Under the pieces are notes generated by a model that was not told the origin of the DNA, searched no databases, and was given only the letters and a program-made list of their open reading frames with translations. A program made the position numbers and the translations under genes. DNA of 64,000 nt from Balaenoptera acutorostrata (taxonomy: Eukaryota > Chordata > Mammalia > Artiodactyla > Balaenopteridae), in NCBI RefSeq assembly GCF_949987535.1, contig NC_080067.1, forward strand, positions 28,858,039-28,922,038, read 5' to 3'. Positions 10,520-22,965 of the stretch are shown here, one piece after another (within the stretch, counting starts at the first letter, position 1; the number at the start of each line of letters is the position of its first letter).

Positions 10520-12555
10520 ACCTCAGCAGTCAAGACGTTCAGGGAAAGTAAACTTTTTTAGGATTATGGAATTGGATGGTGGTTGGTTGGAGAGAAAGAA
10601 AGACTGAAGGTGATTAATCACCAATTTCAGATGAAGTGTGAAAAGCAGAGCCAGCCTGCATGTCTGGCAGCATGTGAAGAGATTCTCATTTCCTGCAGCC
10701 AAAGGGCAGAAAACAGTCAGCATCAAATCTAGGACTTCTTTATAAGAGTGATGGTGCTCCAGAAGAGGTTGAATTCTTAAACATGGCAAGTCTGCCACCC
10801 CAAGTTTAGGATTCTCATGAGAAAGGTGTAGGACTCTGAGATTTGGAATGGGGCCATCTGGGTTGATGTAATTAAACTCAATCCCTGGAGTCCCCCAAAG
10901 TCTCTGAGCTTGTAGAAATGGTCAGAGCCCTCACTATTAAAGACTAGTGTACTCCTTTCCTGAAGACAAGGAGGAAGTCTCTGCCTTGAAAAACAATACA
11001 TCAGCCATGCCCGCCATCCCCAGGATCTATCTCCACCTCTTCTCTAGACCAGTAACTAGAGTTAAGCCACAGTATAACCTGGCCAGAGAAGTGCTGGGTC
11101 TGCTAAGGGAGGAGAGGGAACAGCAGTACCTGGGCAGCACGTGGTTCCCAGAACTGGGAGAGTATGAATGGGAGGCCGGATCAAGTGTGGGTGAAGGTGA
11201 AGGGGAAATACAAGGTTGGTCAAAGGGGAGTTTATGGATATGGGAACACTCTCTCAGGATACATGATTTAACACCTTGGCAAGGACCCTGGGGGATGAGG
11301 CTGACACGCTGCTAGCACATTGCTCTTAGAAGCTTAGAGAAGGTGACGGTCTACACTAGGTGAAGTAGAAATTCCAGAACTGTGGCAGATGGTGGAAGGG
11401 ATCAAAGGCTCAGAGAATTGAGGATGCTAGAGAGAATACACTAAGGAAGGATAAAAAAGTACCAATTAACTTCCTGGCGTTCCATGCGAAAGCCAGAAGA
11501 ATAAGGTCAGAAGGATACCAGCCTCACCGAGCAGCTCAGTGGTGGCTGTGTTCTGAAGGCCAGGGCTAACACAAGGTGACGCTGTTATAGCACCTAGTTT
11601 GGTGACGGCAATGGGGCTGATAGGATCCACAGGACTTCACTCTCAGAAGTGAGGAGGGCACAATAATCATAATTAATGGCAAGATCAAAGTGGCAGCCAG
11701 AAAACCTGACCCACTGAGAGCTATGGAGGTGGTTAGTAAAATGTAGCATCGCTGCAGGTGAGATAGACGGGCAACCACAAAGGATTGCTCAGTCCATACA
11801 ATCAAAAGACATCAAGGCTAGATGATCAGGAAGTTGAGGGAACTAATCTAATGAAAATTCATGATGTCCCTTGTCTAGTTTCCAGGGCTGAGCCAGTTTT
11901 TGGACTTGGAATTTTTCGACTGAAAGAGAGGTAGAGTCCCTAGGAGGACGGACCCTGCAACACCATGGCAAGGGAATATGATATAATTCCTCTGGGTAAT
12001 GATGCCCCAGAGGGCATTCCAATCATTTACTCAGTTAACGGTACACTGGATAAAGGGGAATACCCAAACATTTCAAAGACTGTTGGCAACAGAGTTGATA
12101 TTAATACCTGGGGTCCCTTCCTCTTCAATAGCATAGTCTAACTCACAGAGTACATTGAGTTCATGGACTCATCCAGAGGTCTTTCCCTGGAACAGACATA
12201 CTTGGTAGTTTGCAGAACCGCCATATTTATTCCTTGGTTCTAAGCTAAGAGATACTGTAGTGGAAAAGGCCAAGTGGAAGACTTTGCCGCAGCTGCTCTC
12301 CTCCTAATGGTCAATCAGGCAGTAACTTTGGTGGCCCTGAATGCACCACCCCTCCCAGTATTCACAGCTTTGAGTTGTCCCCTCCAACACTGAGTCTGAG
12401 CTTGGGAAAATGGGTATGAGCAGGCATGATGCAAGCAAAGGCTTGATAAGAGTTTGCACATAAGGGCTTGTCTTCTTGGAATGCTTGCTCTTGGGATTGG
12501 CTGCCATATAAATATGCTCTAGGTAGCTACGTGAAGAGATGATGTGGACTGCCAA
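10520..12555 (+). repeat. Possible MaLR/ERVL internal sequence
   Basis: This region precedes an MLT-type LTR end in the same orientation. It carries scattered degraded open frames, for example 122 codons at 10947-11315. The style ('aacaccatggcaagggaata', 'ccccagagggcattccaatc') is that of ancient retroviral-like internal DNA with many stops. I cannot name a gag or pol motif in it. The call rests on context and is weak. Confidence 0.25.
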
Positions 12556-12559
12556 CCAT

Positions 12560-12785
12560 CTCTGCTAAGATGCCAGCCATGTGAGTGAAGACATCTTGGA
12601 CGTTCCAGCCTCAGCTGCCATCTGGTTGCATCTGCGTGAGAAACTCCAAGCAAGACCAACAGAGGGATGATCCAGTTGAGCCCCTGTTAACCCACAGAAT
12701 TGTGCTAAATAATAAAATAGTTGCTGTTTTAAGCCACTCCATTTTGTGGTAATTTGTTATTCAGCAAGAAATAAACAATTGTAAA
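12560..12785 (+). repeat. MLT-type (MaLR) LTR 3' end
   Basis: 'gccatgtgagtgaagacatc ttggacgttccagcctcagc', 'acagaattgtgctaaataataaa', then 'tgctgttttaagccactcca ttttgtggtaatttgttatt cagcaa' is the standard MLT/MaLR LTR terminus, including the aataaa polyadenylation signal. Confidence 0.85.
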
Positions 12786-12789
12786 TAAA

Positions 12790-13097
12790 AAATATAACAT
12801 CCTGGGGGAAATGGCGGCAATTAACATAACTGATAAAGACCTAGACCCTCTCAAAGGGCAGAATTTCGAGTGTTGAATCTGGTCTATACTTTTATGGAAA
12901 GAGAAATGGTTCAAGGCAGGAATACGAATGGACTCCTGGGCAGTGGCAAACGACTGGTTGGCCAGAGGCCTGGCAGGAGAAAGATTAGCAGACTGGGGAC
13001 AAAGAGGTCTAAGAAAGAGGTGCCAACTAAAAATTGGCATTTGCCATCTGCCTCTACGAGGATTAAGCCACTGCAGCCAGTGACCTTCAACACACCC
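12790..13097. other. Unassigned, no gene seen
   Basis: Overlapping short frames on both strands; nothing recognisable. Confidence 0.45.
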
Positions 13098-13488
13098 TGA
13101 AAGGAGTTCAGGGTGGAGACCAGGAAAGAGGCGCTCTGTACTCTGGGAAAAACTGGCAGAACAAGCCTTCAGAGAGTTAGATATTTTCAGGAGAAGATTT
13201 TATAAGCCCATTTTTTGCCTCTCCTTCTGTCTAGAAGAGCAATAAAATCATTCATGGTGACATCTGCTGCTTGTGACTAGCAGCAACTTTCTGCAAAAAT
13301 CTGTGCATGATTGCATGTACCCCCCTTCACCAAAATCATATATATACTGACCTTCCCCCCTGCCTCTTCGGAGCAGTTTCTCAGAGCTATCTGAAATGCT
13401 GTCTCCTGGGCTATAGTCCTCATTTTGCCCCAAATAAAACTTAACTCACAACTCTCACGTTGTGCATTTTTTAAATCAGTCTACAGAG
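13098..13488 (+). repeat. ERV-type solo LTR
   Basis: The 3' third carries a 'catatatatact' TATA-like segment (13338), 'gtttctcagagctatctgaa atgctgtctcctgggctata', the polyadenylation signal in 'ccaaataaaacttaactcac' and 'aactctcacgttgtgcattt', an R-U5 pattern of artiodactyl class I endogenous retroviral LTRs. It ends near tctaca. I saw no internal viral sequence on either side, so this is a solo LTR without coding content. The 5' boundary is approximate and no clear target duplication was found. Confidence 0.65.
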
Positions 13489-13489
13489 G

Positions 13490-14390
13490 CATGTGGATGG
13501 ACCTACAGGAGTGGCCACAAAGTGTACCCTGTGGGTCCTGGAGGACATTTCACATCTCTGGTCCAAGCATCTCTCCTCCATGCTGTATGTGAGAACTACA
13601 TTCCTAAGTTGAACGTCTCTGTCATTTTTGTACTGGTTTATACCTTCCTAGGAGCAGGTAGGTCATTATATGCCTAAGGCTGAAATGACTTTCCTGATGG
13701 GTGGGTCTGAGTGTGGTGAGAAAACGCCAAACCTTCCTTCCTGGGGGATGGACTAGGGTTCAGATGATTGTGCAATCACTAATGACTTTTTTTCTGATCT
13801 ATTGGTTTGAACACTGAGGTTTGCACAGATTGTGAACGAGAACTGCTATGTCAGTTCTAATTCATCCTTAACTATGTAATCTGAATCTTGAATCCAAGAA
13901 ACATGTCCAGAGATAGCCAGGATCACACTGCAATTTATATTATTTGAGGTAGAAGGTCTTATCTTTCCTTGATTAAGAGGCCTGAGTAGGTAGTTGTCTT
14001 GGCCTTTAACTTGAGTAGGTACCTGGCTGCATTCCCAGCTTACACTTCATAGAGAAGGACTCCTGTCCTCACAGGGATCTTGTCCTGCCCGCCAGGTTTG
14101 TTCTCCTGACGCTGTCTTTCTGGCCACGGTTGATTGGAGCCAATGTGAGCAACTGATCCACACTGAACCAACCATATTTTTTCTCCTTGGAACTTGGAAC
14201 TGAGCTATGACCCAGTTAGTCCTGGCTGGTCTATTGAAGCGAGAGGACAGAGACTTGGGAGCTGAGACATATTCACCCTTTGCTCACACACGCACAGAGA
14301 AGCATCAGAGGCCCTTCAGAGGGAAAAGAGAAGTGGATTCCACAGAGCTTTCCTCCTTTTGGCTTCCAGATCCCACCTTCCTTTTGCTTC
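13490..14390. other. Unassigned, no gene seen
   Basis: No coding region or named repeat. Parts of 14040-14290 have the feel of an old LTR, but no diagnostic block was found. Confidence 0.4.
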
Positions 14391-14394
14391 CTGA

Positions 14395-14472
14395 ATTTTC
14401 TTATATCTTTATAAGAATTCTTATATCTTATGTCTTTATTCCTATATCTTATATTCTTATATCTTTAAGCCA
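14395..14472. repeat. Degenerate (TTATATCTTTA)n tandem repeat
   Basis: Six or so imperfect copies of a 10-14 bp unit containing 'ttatatctt' follow one another (ttatatctttataagaattc, ttatatcttatgtctttatt, cctatatcttatattcttat...). Confidence 0.8.
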
Positions 14473-14572
14473 ACTTGAGTTACTTTCTGTGACTTAAAAC
14501 CAAAGAGATTTAACTAGCATAGACCCATTTTCCTGAACATACTTCTGGTGCCTGGATATTGCTGCTTGATTT

Positions 14573-14690
14573 TCCTTTCTTCCTTCTTCCCTCCTGCTCT
14601 TCTTTCCTCTCTCCCTCCCTCCCTCCTTTCCTCCCTTCCTCCCTTCCTCCCTCCCTCCCTTTCTCCCTTCTCTCCCTCCCACGCTTTTCC
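14573..14690. repeat. Pyrimidine tract, (CCTT/CCCT)n
   Basis: Almost pure C/T for about 115 bp with ccctccct and ttcctccc units. The complementary strand is a GGAAGG purine tract and can in principle form triplex DNA. The Gly/Arg/Lys-rich and Pro/Ser/Leu-rich frames here are artefacts of the tract. Confidence 0.9.
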
Positions 14691-14699
14691 TTTTATGCT

Positions 14700-15294
14700 T
14701 TTCGTTTACCCCCAGGACTTCATTGCCATTGTGTATTCAGGTTACAGAGAATCCCTGTTCTAACCCAAAGTGGTTTTCTTGCCAGGAATCCCATAGGTAC
14801 AAACCCTCAGCTTTGAAGGCTAAATTAAGCTTAAGGGTATACCTCCCAGAATATAGCTCGCAACCTATTATCTGAAGAAAATAAGCAAAGTCATTGTTCT
14901 TCCCTAAAGGCAGCCTCCTCTTAGTTAAGTACGTATGTCTAGTTCCATTTGTGTGATCTTCAACAGCTGTTTGCACTGAGAAGGGAATAACAAACCCCCA
15001 GAGACAAAGGACAACAAGAGGGCCTTTCACACGAGTTTCTTAATCTTTTCTCAATGTTCTTTAATAGAGAAGAAGAGAGACTTGACAGTCCCTTCACCTG
15101 TCAGTCCAGGAGAGGTAAAAATGCAACGCATTTGTTTAAATATATTTGATGAATCTCCACTCAAATTCAAGTACTCTTGCTTGTCATGGCAAAGAGAAAA
15201 CAACAAAAGCCTGGAAGTAGGACACATTTTCAGAAATAGGAGGATGGTTGGAAAAACTATGATCACCCACACTTTAGAGAATTGAGCGATTATT
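14700..15294. other. Unassigned, no gene seen
   Basis: No repeat or coding feature supported. Confidence 0.45.
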
Positions 15295-15310
15295 AAAAAG
15301 AATGATTGGG

Positions 15311-15617
15311 GGCTTCCCTGGTGGTGCAGTGATTGGAAATCCACCTGCCAATGCAGGGGACAGGGGTTTGAGCCCTGGTCCTGGAAGATCCCACATGCCA
15401 CGGAGCAACTAAGCCCGTGCGCCGCAATTCCTGAGCCGGCTTTCTAGAGCCCGCAAACCACAGCTACTGAGGCCCGCGTGCCTAGAGCCCGTGGTCTACA
15501 ACAAGAGAAACCACCACAGTGAGAATCCTGTGCACCACAACGAAGAGTAGCCCCCGCTCGCTGCAGCAATGAAGACCCAGCATAGCCAAAAATGAATAAA
15601 TTAAATAAATAAATTTA
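15311..15617 (+). mobile_element. CHR-type SINE with 15-bp target duplication
   Basis: Starts ggcttccctggtgg and runs through the tRNA-like head and the 'actaagcccgtgcgcc' / 'agagtagcccccgctcg' body to an A/T-rich tail. It is flanked by the perfect direct repeat aaaaagaatgattgg at 15295-15309 and 15618-15632, a clean LINE-mediated insertion. Confidence 0.95.
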
Positions 15618-15689
15618 AAAAAGAATGATTGGTTATTAAAAAGAATGGTTATTAAAACCAGCAATATGTATTATAGTAAGAGCTTTATC

Positions 15690-16140
15690 TGGGGCAAAGT
15701 CTGTGCCCAATAAGTCTATCCCTTTCCATGAAATTTAGCTGGCCACATAGCTGCCAGGGGAAAAGACTACATTTCCCAGCTTTCCTTGTAGCAAAGTGTA
15801 CTCACGTGACCAGGCCCTGGTTAATGACATATGTGGAGAAGTGAGATAGGCAACTTCTGGGCATGTCCTTTCCTCCCTTCTTTCCTTCATCTTATTTCCT
15901 GAACGTGGCTGTGATGGCAAACTTAGGCCATGTGGATGAGGGGTACTGCTTGGGGAGAATGGGTAACAAGATAGAAAATTTTGGATGCCTGGCCCACGGT
16001 ATGGGACAGAGTTCCAGAAGGCCCCTTGACCATCTACCTAGGAACTGTTAAGTCAGATAGAAAGAAACTTCTGTCTTCTTAATTTGGATCTCTGTTACCT
16101 GCAGTCAGACTTATAGCCCAATTAATACCTCATATAAGTA
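15690..16140 (+). repeat. Old interspersed repeat (LTR-like)
   Basis: 'aagactacatttcccagctt tccttgtagc', 'tgaccaggccctggttaatg', 'aacttctgggcatgtccttt' and 'ggaactgttaagtcagatag' occur in the same order in a widespread mammalian repeat that usually continues with 'tttaagcc'. I cannot give the family name with certainty. Confidence 0.5.
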
Positions 16141-16144
16141 GGAA

Positions 16145-16555
16145 AAAATGTTCAGTTGTAGAGTCATGTGTATAGTATGATATGATTTTAAAATATCTGT
16201 GAAGAATTTGCCTTGTATGTATGCATATGTTTAAATGATCTTCAAGAAAGGTGGGAAAGTATATGGCCAAGCTTCTAACTTTGATTTCCTAAGAGGTGGG
16301 GTAGAGAGAAATTGTTCACACTTTCAACATCTTTTTTTTTTTAACTTATTATAACAATCAAAACATTTTCTTAATTTATAGAAAAAATTATTTCAAGTCT
16401 TCCTGAAATCGGAGTAGCTAACATGAAGGTGCTAATTAAAACTGTTCAGTGGAAGGCTTTTGGGCTAAAAGTTCAGGAACAGAAACCCAGCCAGCTGTTC
16501 TGCTGTGGCAGGACGCTATATCTGCCTGAGAGACTTATGTGTGGGGGGATATTCT
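16145..16555. other. Unassigned, AT-rich
   Basis: No feature recognised before the SINE insertion. Confidence 0.45.
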
Positions 16556-16865
16556 TTTTATTTTTTTGGCTGCATTGGGTCTTCATTGCTGCGTTAGGAC
16601 TTTCTTTAGTTGCGGTGAGCGGGGCTACTCTTCATTGTGGTGCACAGGCTTCTCATTGCAGTGGCTTCTCTTGCTGTGGAGCACGGGCTCTAGGCGTGTG
16701 GGCTTCAGTAGTTGTGGCTCGCGGGCTCTAGAACACAGGCTCAGTAGTTGTGGCAAACGGGCTTAGTTGCTCTGTGAGGTGTGGGATCTGCCCGAACCAG
16801 GGCACGAACCTGTGTCCCCTGCATTGGCAGGCGGATTCTTAAACATTGCACCACCAGGGAAGTCC
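16556..16865 (-). mobile_element. CHR-type SINE
   Basis: The reverse complement starts ggacttccctggtgg and ends with an A/T-rich tail next to 16556. Flanks 'tgtggggggatattctt' (16538-16554) and 'tatggggctattctt' (from 16868) look like a diverged target duplication. The tRNA-derived head has the usual 'gcctgccaatgcagggg' block. Confidence 0.92.
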
Positions 16866-16879
16866 TATATGGGGCTATT

Positions 16880-17654
16880 CTTACAAACTTCTTTCTAGAT
16901 AGAGGTCCTGCTGGCTCTTTTATGTGGTTGGGTAAATGCTACTGAGGAGGACTGATTATTTTGTAGTAAAAAGAGAGGAACTATTTTGTTTCATACAACA
17001 TTATCTCTCTATTTGCTTCTATTATGGAGCAATTGTGGGGCGAGGTGGACAGAATGAGTGAAGGAAATAATTAAACTGTGGAAAGACATCTCCCTAGTGA
17101 CTTCTGACCAGCTGACCACATGGCCAAAACTCAGAGTGAGAAGGGGTGTCTGAGAGCCATGAATTTACTGCCCGCAATGAATACAGCAACATCACCCGCA
17201 GGATGCAGAGAGATTTGCACATTTGTTGATACGGCCCCAGTTGGAAATGAAAATTTGGAAATCCTGGGCTTCAGAGTCAGTAACCAGCAGCAAAAGCTTT
17301 CAAATTCTTTTTCTAAGCATTTGTTGAGACAATGTTTTTTCTTTTTGTACTCTGCCCTACCTCCCTATTTTTCTAAGGAAAAAATGATGCCACAAGACTA
17401 TAGTTTGACAATAGTTAAAACGGCGCTATTCATTGAGAAGAGGAGCTAATTAAATTTTTCCACTTGACCAAGGAAAGGGAAACTAATAGCTTCCTTTGGT
17501 TTTCCATATCTGGGTAAAGTGGTCAAAAATCACTGAGAAGAGAAGGATGTGGCACAGACACATTTGAAAGGACATCTTTTCCAGCACCAAAATGAAGACT
17601 ATCCAAAAAGTACTAAATAAATTCTAAATGGAATTCTGAATTTGAATTTGGAGG
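16880..17654. other. Unassigned, no gene seen
   Basis: A 109-codon open frame (17120-17449, +) has no motif I recognise and no splice or start context worth calling. Confidence 0.4.
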
Positions 17655-17745
17655 TTGTCTGGCATAATAGAAAGACTAGGGAATTTGGAATCAGCTAGGT
17701 GTGGGTTCAAATCCTGATTTTCCACTTATAGCAGTGTAATAGGAT
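17655..17745 (+). repeat. MIR SINE fragment
   Basis: 'ggcataatagaaagactagg', 'ggaatcagctaggtgtgggt tcaaatcctgattttccact tatagc' is the MIR 5' half in plus orientation. Confidence 0.75.
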
Positions 17746-17749
17746 ATTA

Positions 17750-18410
17750 AAATAAAACTCTTTTTTTGGTATCACTTTTGGCCAGGGCTTTAAGACCATG
17801 ATATTAATTTACATTACAAAGTGGGGTATGACACCACCATGTAGGACTTGCAACAAAGTGTTTAACACCGTTTTGGGACTCTTATCCCCTCAGCATCAAG
17901 GATATAAAAGGGTTGAATAGAGATTAGAAGATTTTTATTTGGAAAGGTGGGACATTTTTCTTTTACCTCAAGCCCAGGGAGAAGGTCTTCAGTGGGACCA
18001 CCAGTGAGTTTGACATGTGTCCCAACGGATTGATGTTTGAGTCACGCTGAAGACATCAGAAAGGTAAGAGACTGTTGTTGCTTCGTTTCACCAAGAGAAG
18101 AGTGAAAAGATGCTGCATAAGGATGACTTTCACTCCCCAAGATGACTGGGGCAAAGAGCCTATGTTTCCTTCTGACCAGATGTTGCCCAGGAGGGCTGTC
18201 TTAGCTGCCAACCAGGAAGGTTGCCTGAAAGGGCAAAGTGAAGTCAGGAGAGAGTGTGGTTGGGTCCTGCTGGGTGAGGTTTGTGGGAGAAAACCCAGTC
18301 TTTGAGGAGTCTCTGAAGAACCCACATAAGTGCCCCTTGAGACAAAGAGTCAGTTGTATACAGCTGCCCATCCTAGGAAGTGCTGGTGTCACACCACTAC
18401 GGTGGCAGGT
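17750..18410. other. Unassigned, no gene seen
   Basis: Contains 'ggatataaaaggg' (17899-17911), which resembles a TATA box, but no supporting promoter or transcript feature. Open frames on both strands near 18056-18325 overlap and lack motifs. Confidence 0.4.
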
Positions 18411-18414
18411 GGGG

Positions 18415-18960
18415 TAGGATTGCTAAAGAAGACTCACAGGACCTCAACAGTCAGCGCTTATCAATCTACAGTTCATTGCAGGAAAAGGATGAAATAGACC
18501 ATCAGCATTAAAGCCAGGACATACATCTCAGCCAAGGGCGGCCTCACAGCAAGGGGTCAGGAGAGCCCAAGTTCCAGGTGCCTTCCTCTGTAAGGGCTGA
18601 GGTGGGCTGCCCTTGTTCTGTCAGCTCAGGAACCACTGATGTGTGCACAGAATACTTAGGAACCGGGGAGCCCGGAGGAGAGTCTGGGCCAGGGTTTCTC
18701 ATACTCTGCCAGTCACGTGGGTATAATTTTGCTATGCAGCCAGCTCCAATGGCCAAGGTTTTTGGGGTGGGCTCTCACCAAGACCAGGTGCAAATCATCA
18801 GCCTCACTGTTATCTAAAAAGATGCTGACAAGCTTGTACATACCACCCCAAACTCCTCAGACACATGGTTATAAAGTGACACTATTAATCATGCCTTGGC
18901 ATGTCAGTGCCATGCTGGTGCATTTCATATCTGAGTAAAACAGCTCAGAATTATTCCAGG
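18415..18960 (-). repeat. Possible ERVL-type LTR, antisense
   Basis: 'tcacaggacctcaacagtca' and 'acagttcattgcaggaaaag gatg' resemble the antisense start of ERVL/MLT2-type LTRs. This is followed by GC-richer text with no frames of note. Weak call made by general resemblance. Confidence 0.3.
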
Positions 18961-18964
18961 CTTG

Positions 18965-19585
18965 CTGGCATTAATCCTCTCCATGCACCAGCTCATGACT
19001 ATCTCTGTCTAATAAGAATATTTCTGCCCCTGGCTTCTCCCTGCCCTCTAAGCCTAGAAGAGGTGAACGCGGCCTAGGGATTGGAGGGGAACAGAAACTC
19101 AAGATGAAGAAACAGAAAAGGAGCTGACCACATCTATTTCCTTCTCAAAGCATGTCTGACAGGAAGAAGATGTCATTCTAAGTGTAATCGAATCTTGTGA
19201 CTCTTCTGTAAGACTGGATATTTTAATTATTGAACTGAGACTATTTTCATGAACTACACATAGCTGGAAAATTCTTTTTTTTTCTTATTGGTGATGATTG
19301 ACCATAAAACCATGAGACTTGTCTTCAATTTCATCTAGCAAGCAGGGAAAAAATTAGGCCTCACAGGATGTGTTTGAATAGATAGGAGGAGAAGATGATC
19401 AAGCCACACATGAGCTTGATTCTTTTCATATATGGATTCCATGAGAATATTAAAGGTGAAATTGGACAAGTGTTAAGGAATGTCCAAGAAAAATGAGAGA
19501 TGTTAAATAAGTAAAAATTGATGATTAAAACTCTCCCTTTCCCACGTCAAACCTAACTAGAAATAAGCACTGGAATCCTGCTGCT
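18965..19585. other. Unassigned, no gene seen
   Basis: No repeat or coding feature supported. Confidence 0.45.
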
Positions 19586-19586
19586 T

Positions 19587-19872
19587 TCTTTTTTTAAATT
19601 TTAAATTTAAATTTAATTTTTTTAATTGAAGTATAGTTGATTTACAGTGTCTCAGGTGTACAGCAAAGTGACTCAGTTATACATATATACATATATATTT
19701 ATCCATTCTTTTTCAGATTCTTTTCCATTATAGGTTATTACAAGATACTGTGTACAGTTCCCTGTGCTATACAGCAGGTCTTTGTTGTTTGTCTATTTTA
19801 TGTATAGTAGTGTGTATCTGTTAATCCCAAGTCCCTAGTTTATTCCTCCCTCCCTTTTCTCCTTTGTAACCA
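19587..19872 (-). mobile_element. L1 3' end, 5'-truncated
   Basis: Reading right to left this is an artiodactyl-type L1 3' UTR: 'attgaagtatagttgattta cag', 'gtgtacagcaaagtgactca gttatacatatata', 'ccctgtgctatacagcaggt c' and 'cctttgtaaccacaagtc'. The poly(A) side is the T-rich start near 19590. The RPL17 retrocopy sits directly at its right end. Confidence 0.88.
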
Positions 19873-19885
19873 CAAGTCTTTTCTT

Positions 19886-20530
<645 letters not shown>

Positions 20531-20544
20531 CAAGTCTTTTCTTA

Positions 20545-21260
20545 ACAAAGCAAAATGTTTACTTACATCGTTTGATTTTATGATGAAGGAAAAGGGATTA
20601 AGATACCAGTTTCATGAGTTTTAGAGCTGGTAGGCGGGATTAAGAGAGATCTTGAACAGCTGGGAAGATTGCAGGATTGACACATGGGACGTGCTCTTCC
20701 AGGCCATTAAGGCACGTCACCAGGAGCAGAATGATAGCTCCTTTTCCCCAGGCCCCCTTGCAGTTCTTGGTTTCTGGCCATCCGATGAGGGCGGAAGTGG
20801 TGTAAGCCACTTGCAGACCTGGCTCTTAAAAGCCAGGCAGACTCTCCAGTTTCCTCTTTCTCTGCTACTCTGAAGTTTTCTAGATGAAAACAAGACAGAG
20901 GAAGTTCCCCTGACCTGTATAGGGCTTTGTGTGAGCAAGTTCAGCCATAGAAATGTTGGGTTAACTGTAGGTTAAACCATCCTGACTAATATGTGGGAAA
21001 AGACCTAGGAAGAAAGGAAGCAGCAAAAACATAAAGCAGTTTTCCCAAAAGAGATCTAAAGGTGGAATCAATATTTCTCCTACATCAATATTTGTTGAAG
21101 AGAGCAGGGAATAGGGAAAGAAAGAAGAAATGATATTAAATAATTTTACCTTGTGGTTACACTAAAAAAAGAAAAACTTCTAAAAAAGAATAATACATAT
21201 AAAGAAATGTATAAAAATCATACAATTTTCACAAACCGAATATGTCCATGTAACTGACAA
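20545..21260. other. Unassigned, no gene seen
   Basis: Nothing recognised. It becomes increasingly A-rich towards 21200. Confidence 0.45.
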
Positions 21261-21267
21261 GTGAGTA

Positions 21268-21300
21268 ATAATAATAATAATAGTCATAATAATAATAAAT
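21268..21300. repeat. (AAT)n microsatellite, interrupted
   Basis: About ten AAT units with one TAGTC interruption. Confidence 0.9.
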
Positions 21301-21500
21301 CAACCCAGAGTATTACCAGGATCCTAGAAGCTCTCTTCATGACCCTGTCAGTCACAAGCCCACAGAAATACCTCTGTTCCGACTTCAAACTCTGTGGTTG
21401 CACCTGAGCTCTGCATGACCGTGTGGTTACAAATGAACCTCACTCCCCAGACCCACTTAAGTTTCCATATTATCCAGAAACTCCAGGCTTCTCAAAGTTT
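21301..21500. other. Unassigned
   Basis: Nothing recognised. Confidence 0.4.
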
Positions 21501-21509
21501 CTTATTTTT

Positions 21510-22035
21510 TTTGCTTTCATAACTAGTAGAAAAAAAATAAGTTAAAACAATGAGGAATTGAATGAAACCATTATCAAACTGATTTTAGTTCTTAGTGGAT
21601 TTTATTTTCATTAATTTTAATTTCATTTTCTTGGGATAAATATCATATGTGTGTATGTCCACAAAAATTTATAAAACTAGTTATATGTTACCAAAAAAGG
21701 TCATCTTATTACATTTTTAAAGGTAGAGATTTTACAGGCAAATTGTATGGTTGTAATTCAATACAATTAAAAACAAAGACTGGAAATACCAAAATATCAC
21801 TGCATGGAGAATAAAAATAAATAGAAAACACTTGGTACAATCCAAAATCAAAACTGAAGTTACAGTCTTTTTAAAACCATGAAAAGAATGCTTTATCTTA
21901 AAACCTAATAGCCACTGCAAAAGCTATTCTCATAGAAAAATCCATAGCCTTAAATATCTTTATTATTATAGAAGGACTGAAAATAAACATTGCCTATCTT
22001 AGAAAAATATATAATAAATCAAACAAAATAAGCCA
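21510..22035 (+). mobile_element. Ancient L1 ORF2 fragment
   Basis: The AT-rich text contains degraded L1 ORF2 blocks such as 'atagaaaaatccatagcctt aaat' (21935 on) and 'gcctatcttagaaaaatata' in plus orientation. They are full of stops. It appears to be the left part of an old L1 continued at 22690-22965 and 25200-26830. Confidence 0.55.
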
Positions 22036-22039
22036 GGAA

Positions 22040-22685
22040 GTGAGGATTACCATATTGCATCAATTCTAAGGCCCACTTTCCTTTTTCTTTTGACATCTCT
22101 TAAATCAGAACATGTCCTCAATTTCTGCTGACCATGTAGCAGTGTGACCTCGTTATTACCTGTGCCTGTAAGAACTTGGCTGTTCTTCCTGGTGGCATGA
22201 TTGAAATCCCTTTAGATGTCAGTCAAAAAACCATTTAAGCACTGTTTGAAGAAGGGCTACGAATACTGGCTGATGTCTGAAATACTTTGAATGACACTTC
22301 CAGTAAGAGAGAACTAGCATCAAAACTTGAAGAGTGAGTATCAGCAATTTGGAAGAAAATCTTGGAAACAGTTGTGGGACGCTCTTAGGAAATGCTGTGT
22401 CACCAGCACGGAGGACAAAATTGTGTGGAAAAATTGGAACATTGATGACTGAGTGGATGATGATTTAAAAGAGCTGGTCTCTCAATCAGAAGACATCTTA
22501 GAAGTACTTTAAGTGATTTTATGTTTTCTTTTATGGATGCATAAGAGAAATATGATTAAAATTTATGCCTAATGAGTCTAAAAGAGCTCTTCCAATAAGT
22601 AAAAATTAAACATTCTAAAAGTGATAAGAAAGCCTTATGTCCTAGATAATGTCGAAGAGTTTTATTTTTTTAGTGGTGTCCAAAA
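22040..22685. other. Unidentified block inside old L1 pieces
   Basis: About 480 bp from 22064 does not look like L1. It begins 'catcaattctaaggcccact' and shows no open frame without stops. It could be an old DNA transposon. A similar 'gattctaaggcacatttt' is found at 41318-41337. Confidence 0.35.
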
Positions 22686-22689
22686 TAAT

Positions 22690-22962
22690 GATGAAATGTG
22701 GTTACAGAGCCAAAAGTTAAAGTTATGAAATAGAAACCTGAAAGAGTAGAATGCATAAATAAATGGAAAAACTAGATTTTTGCAGAGATTGGTAACGTAT
22801 AAATAAACTCTTCATGAGCCTGATTAAGGACAAAGTGTGGGAGCAAAAATATACAGGATTAGGAGTAAGAAAAGAGACAGAACTAACAGAGAAGGTAGAT
22901 TGAAACAGTAAGAGAATATTACATGCAAATCATCAGCAACCTATCTGAAAATCAAGAACCGG
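22690..22962 (+). mobile_element. Ancient L1 ORF2 fragment (continuation)
   Basis: 'gaaaccttgaaagagtagaa' style text with 'ataaactcttcatgagcctg attaaggacaaag' and 'gaaacagtaagagaatatta' matches, in degraded form, the L1 ORF2 segment between endonuclease and reverse transcriptase, plus orientation. Confidence 0.55.
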
Positions 22963-22965
22963 GGT

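Noticed and set aside
10947..11315. 122-codon plus-strand frame considered as a gag-like remnant
   Set aside because: Suggestive context next to an MLT-type LTR, but no motif could be named; kept only as a weak repeat call.
17899..17911. TATA-like ggatataaaaggg as a promoter
   Set aside because: No transcript, exon or conserved context; such motifs are common by chance.
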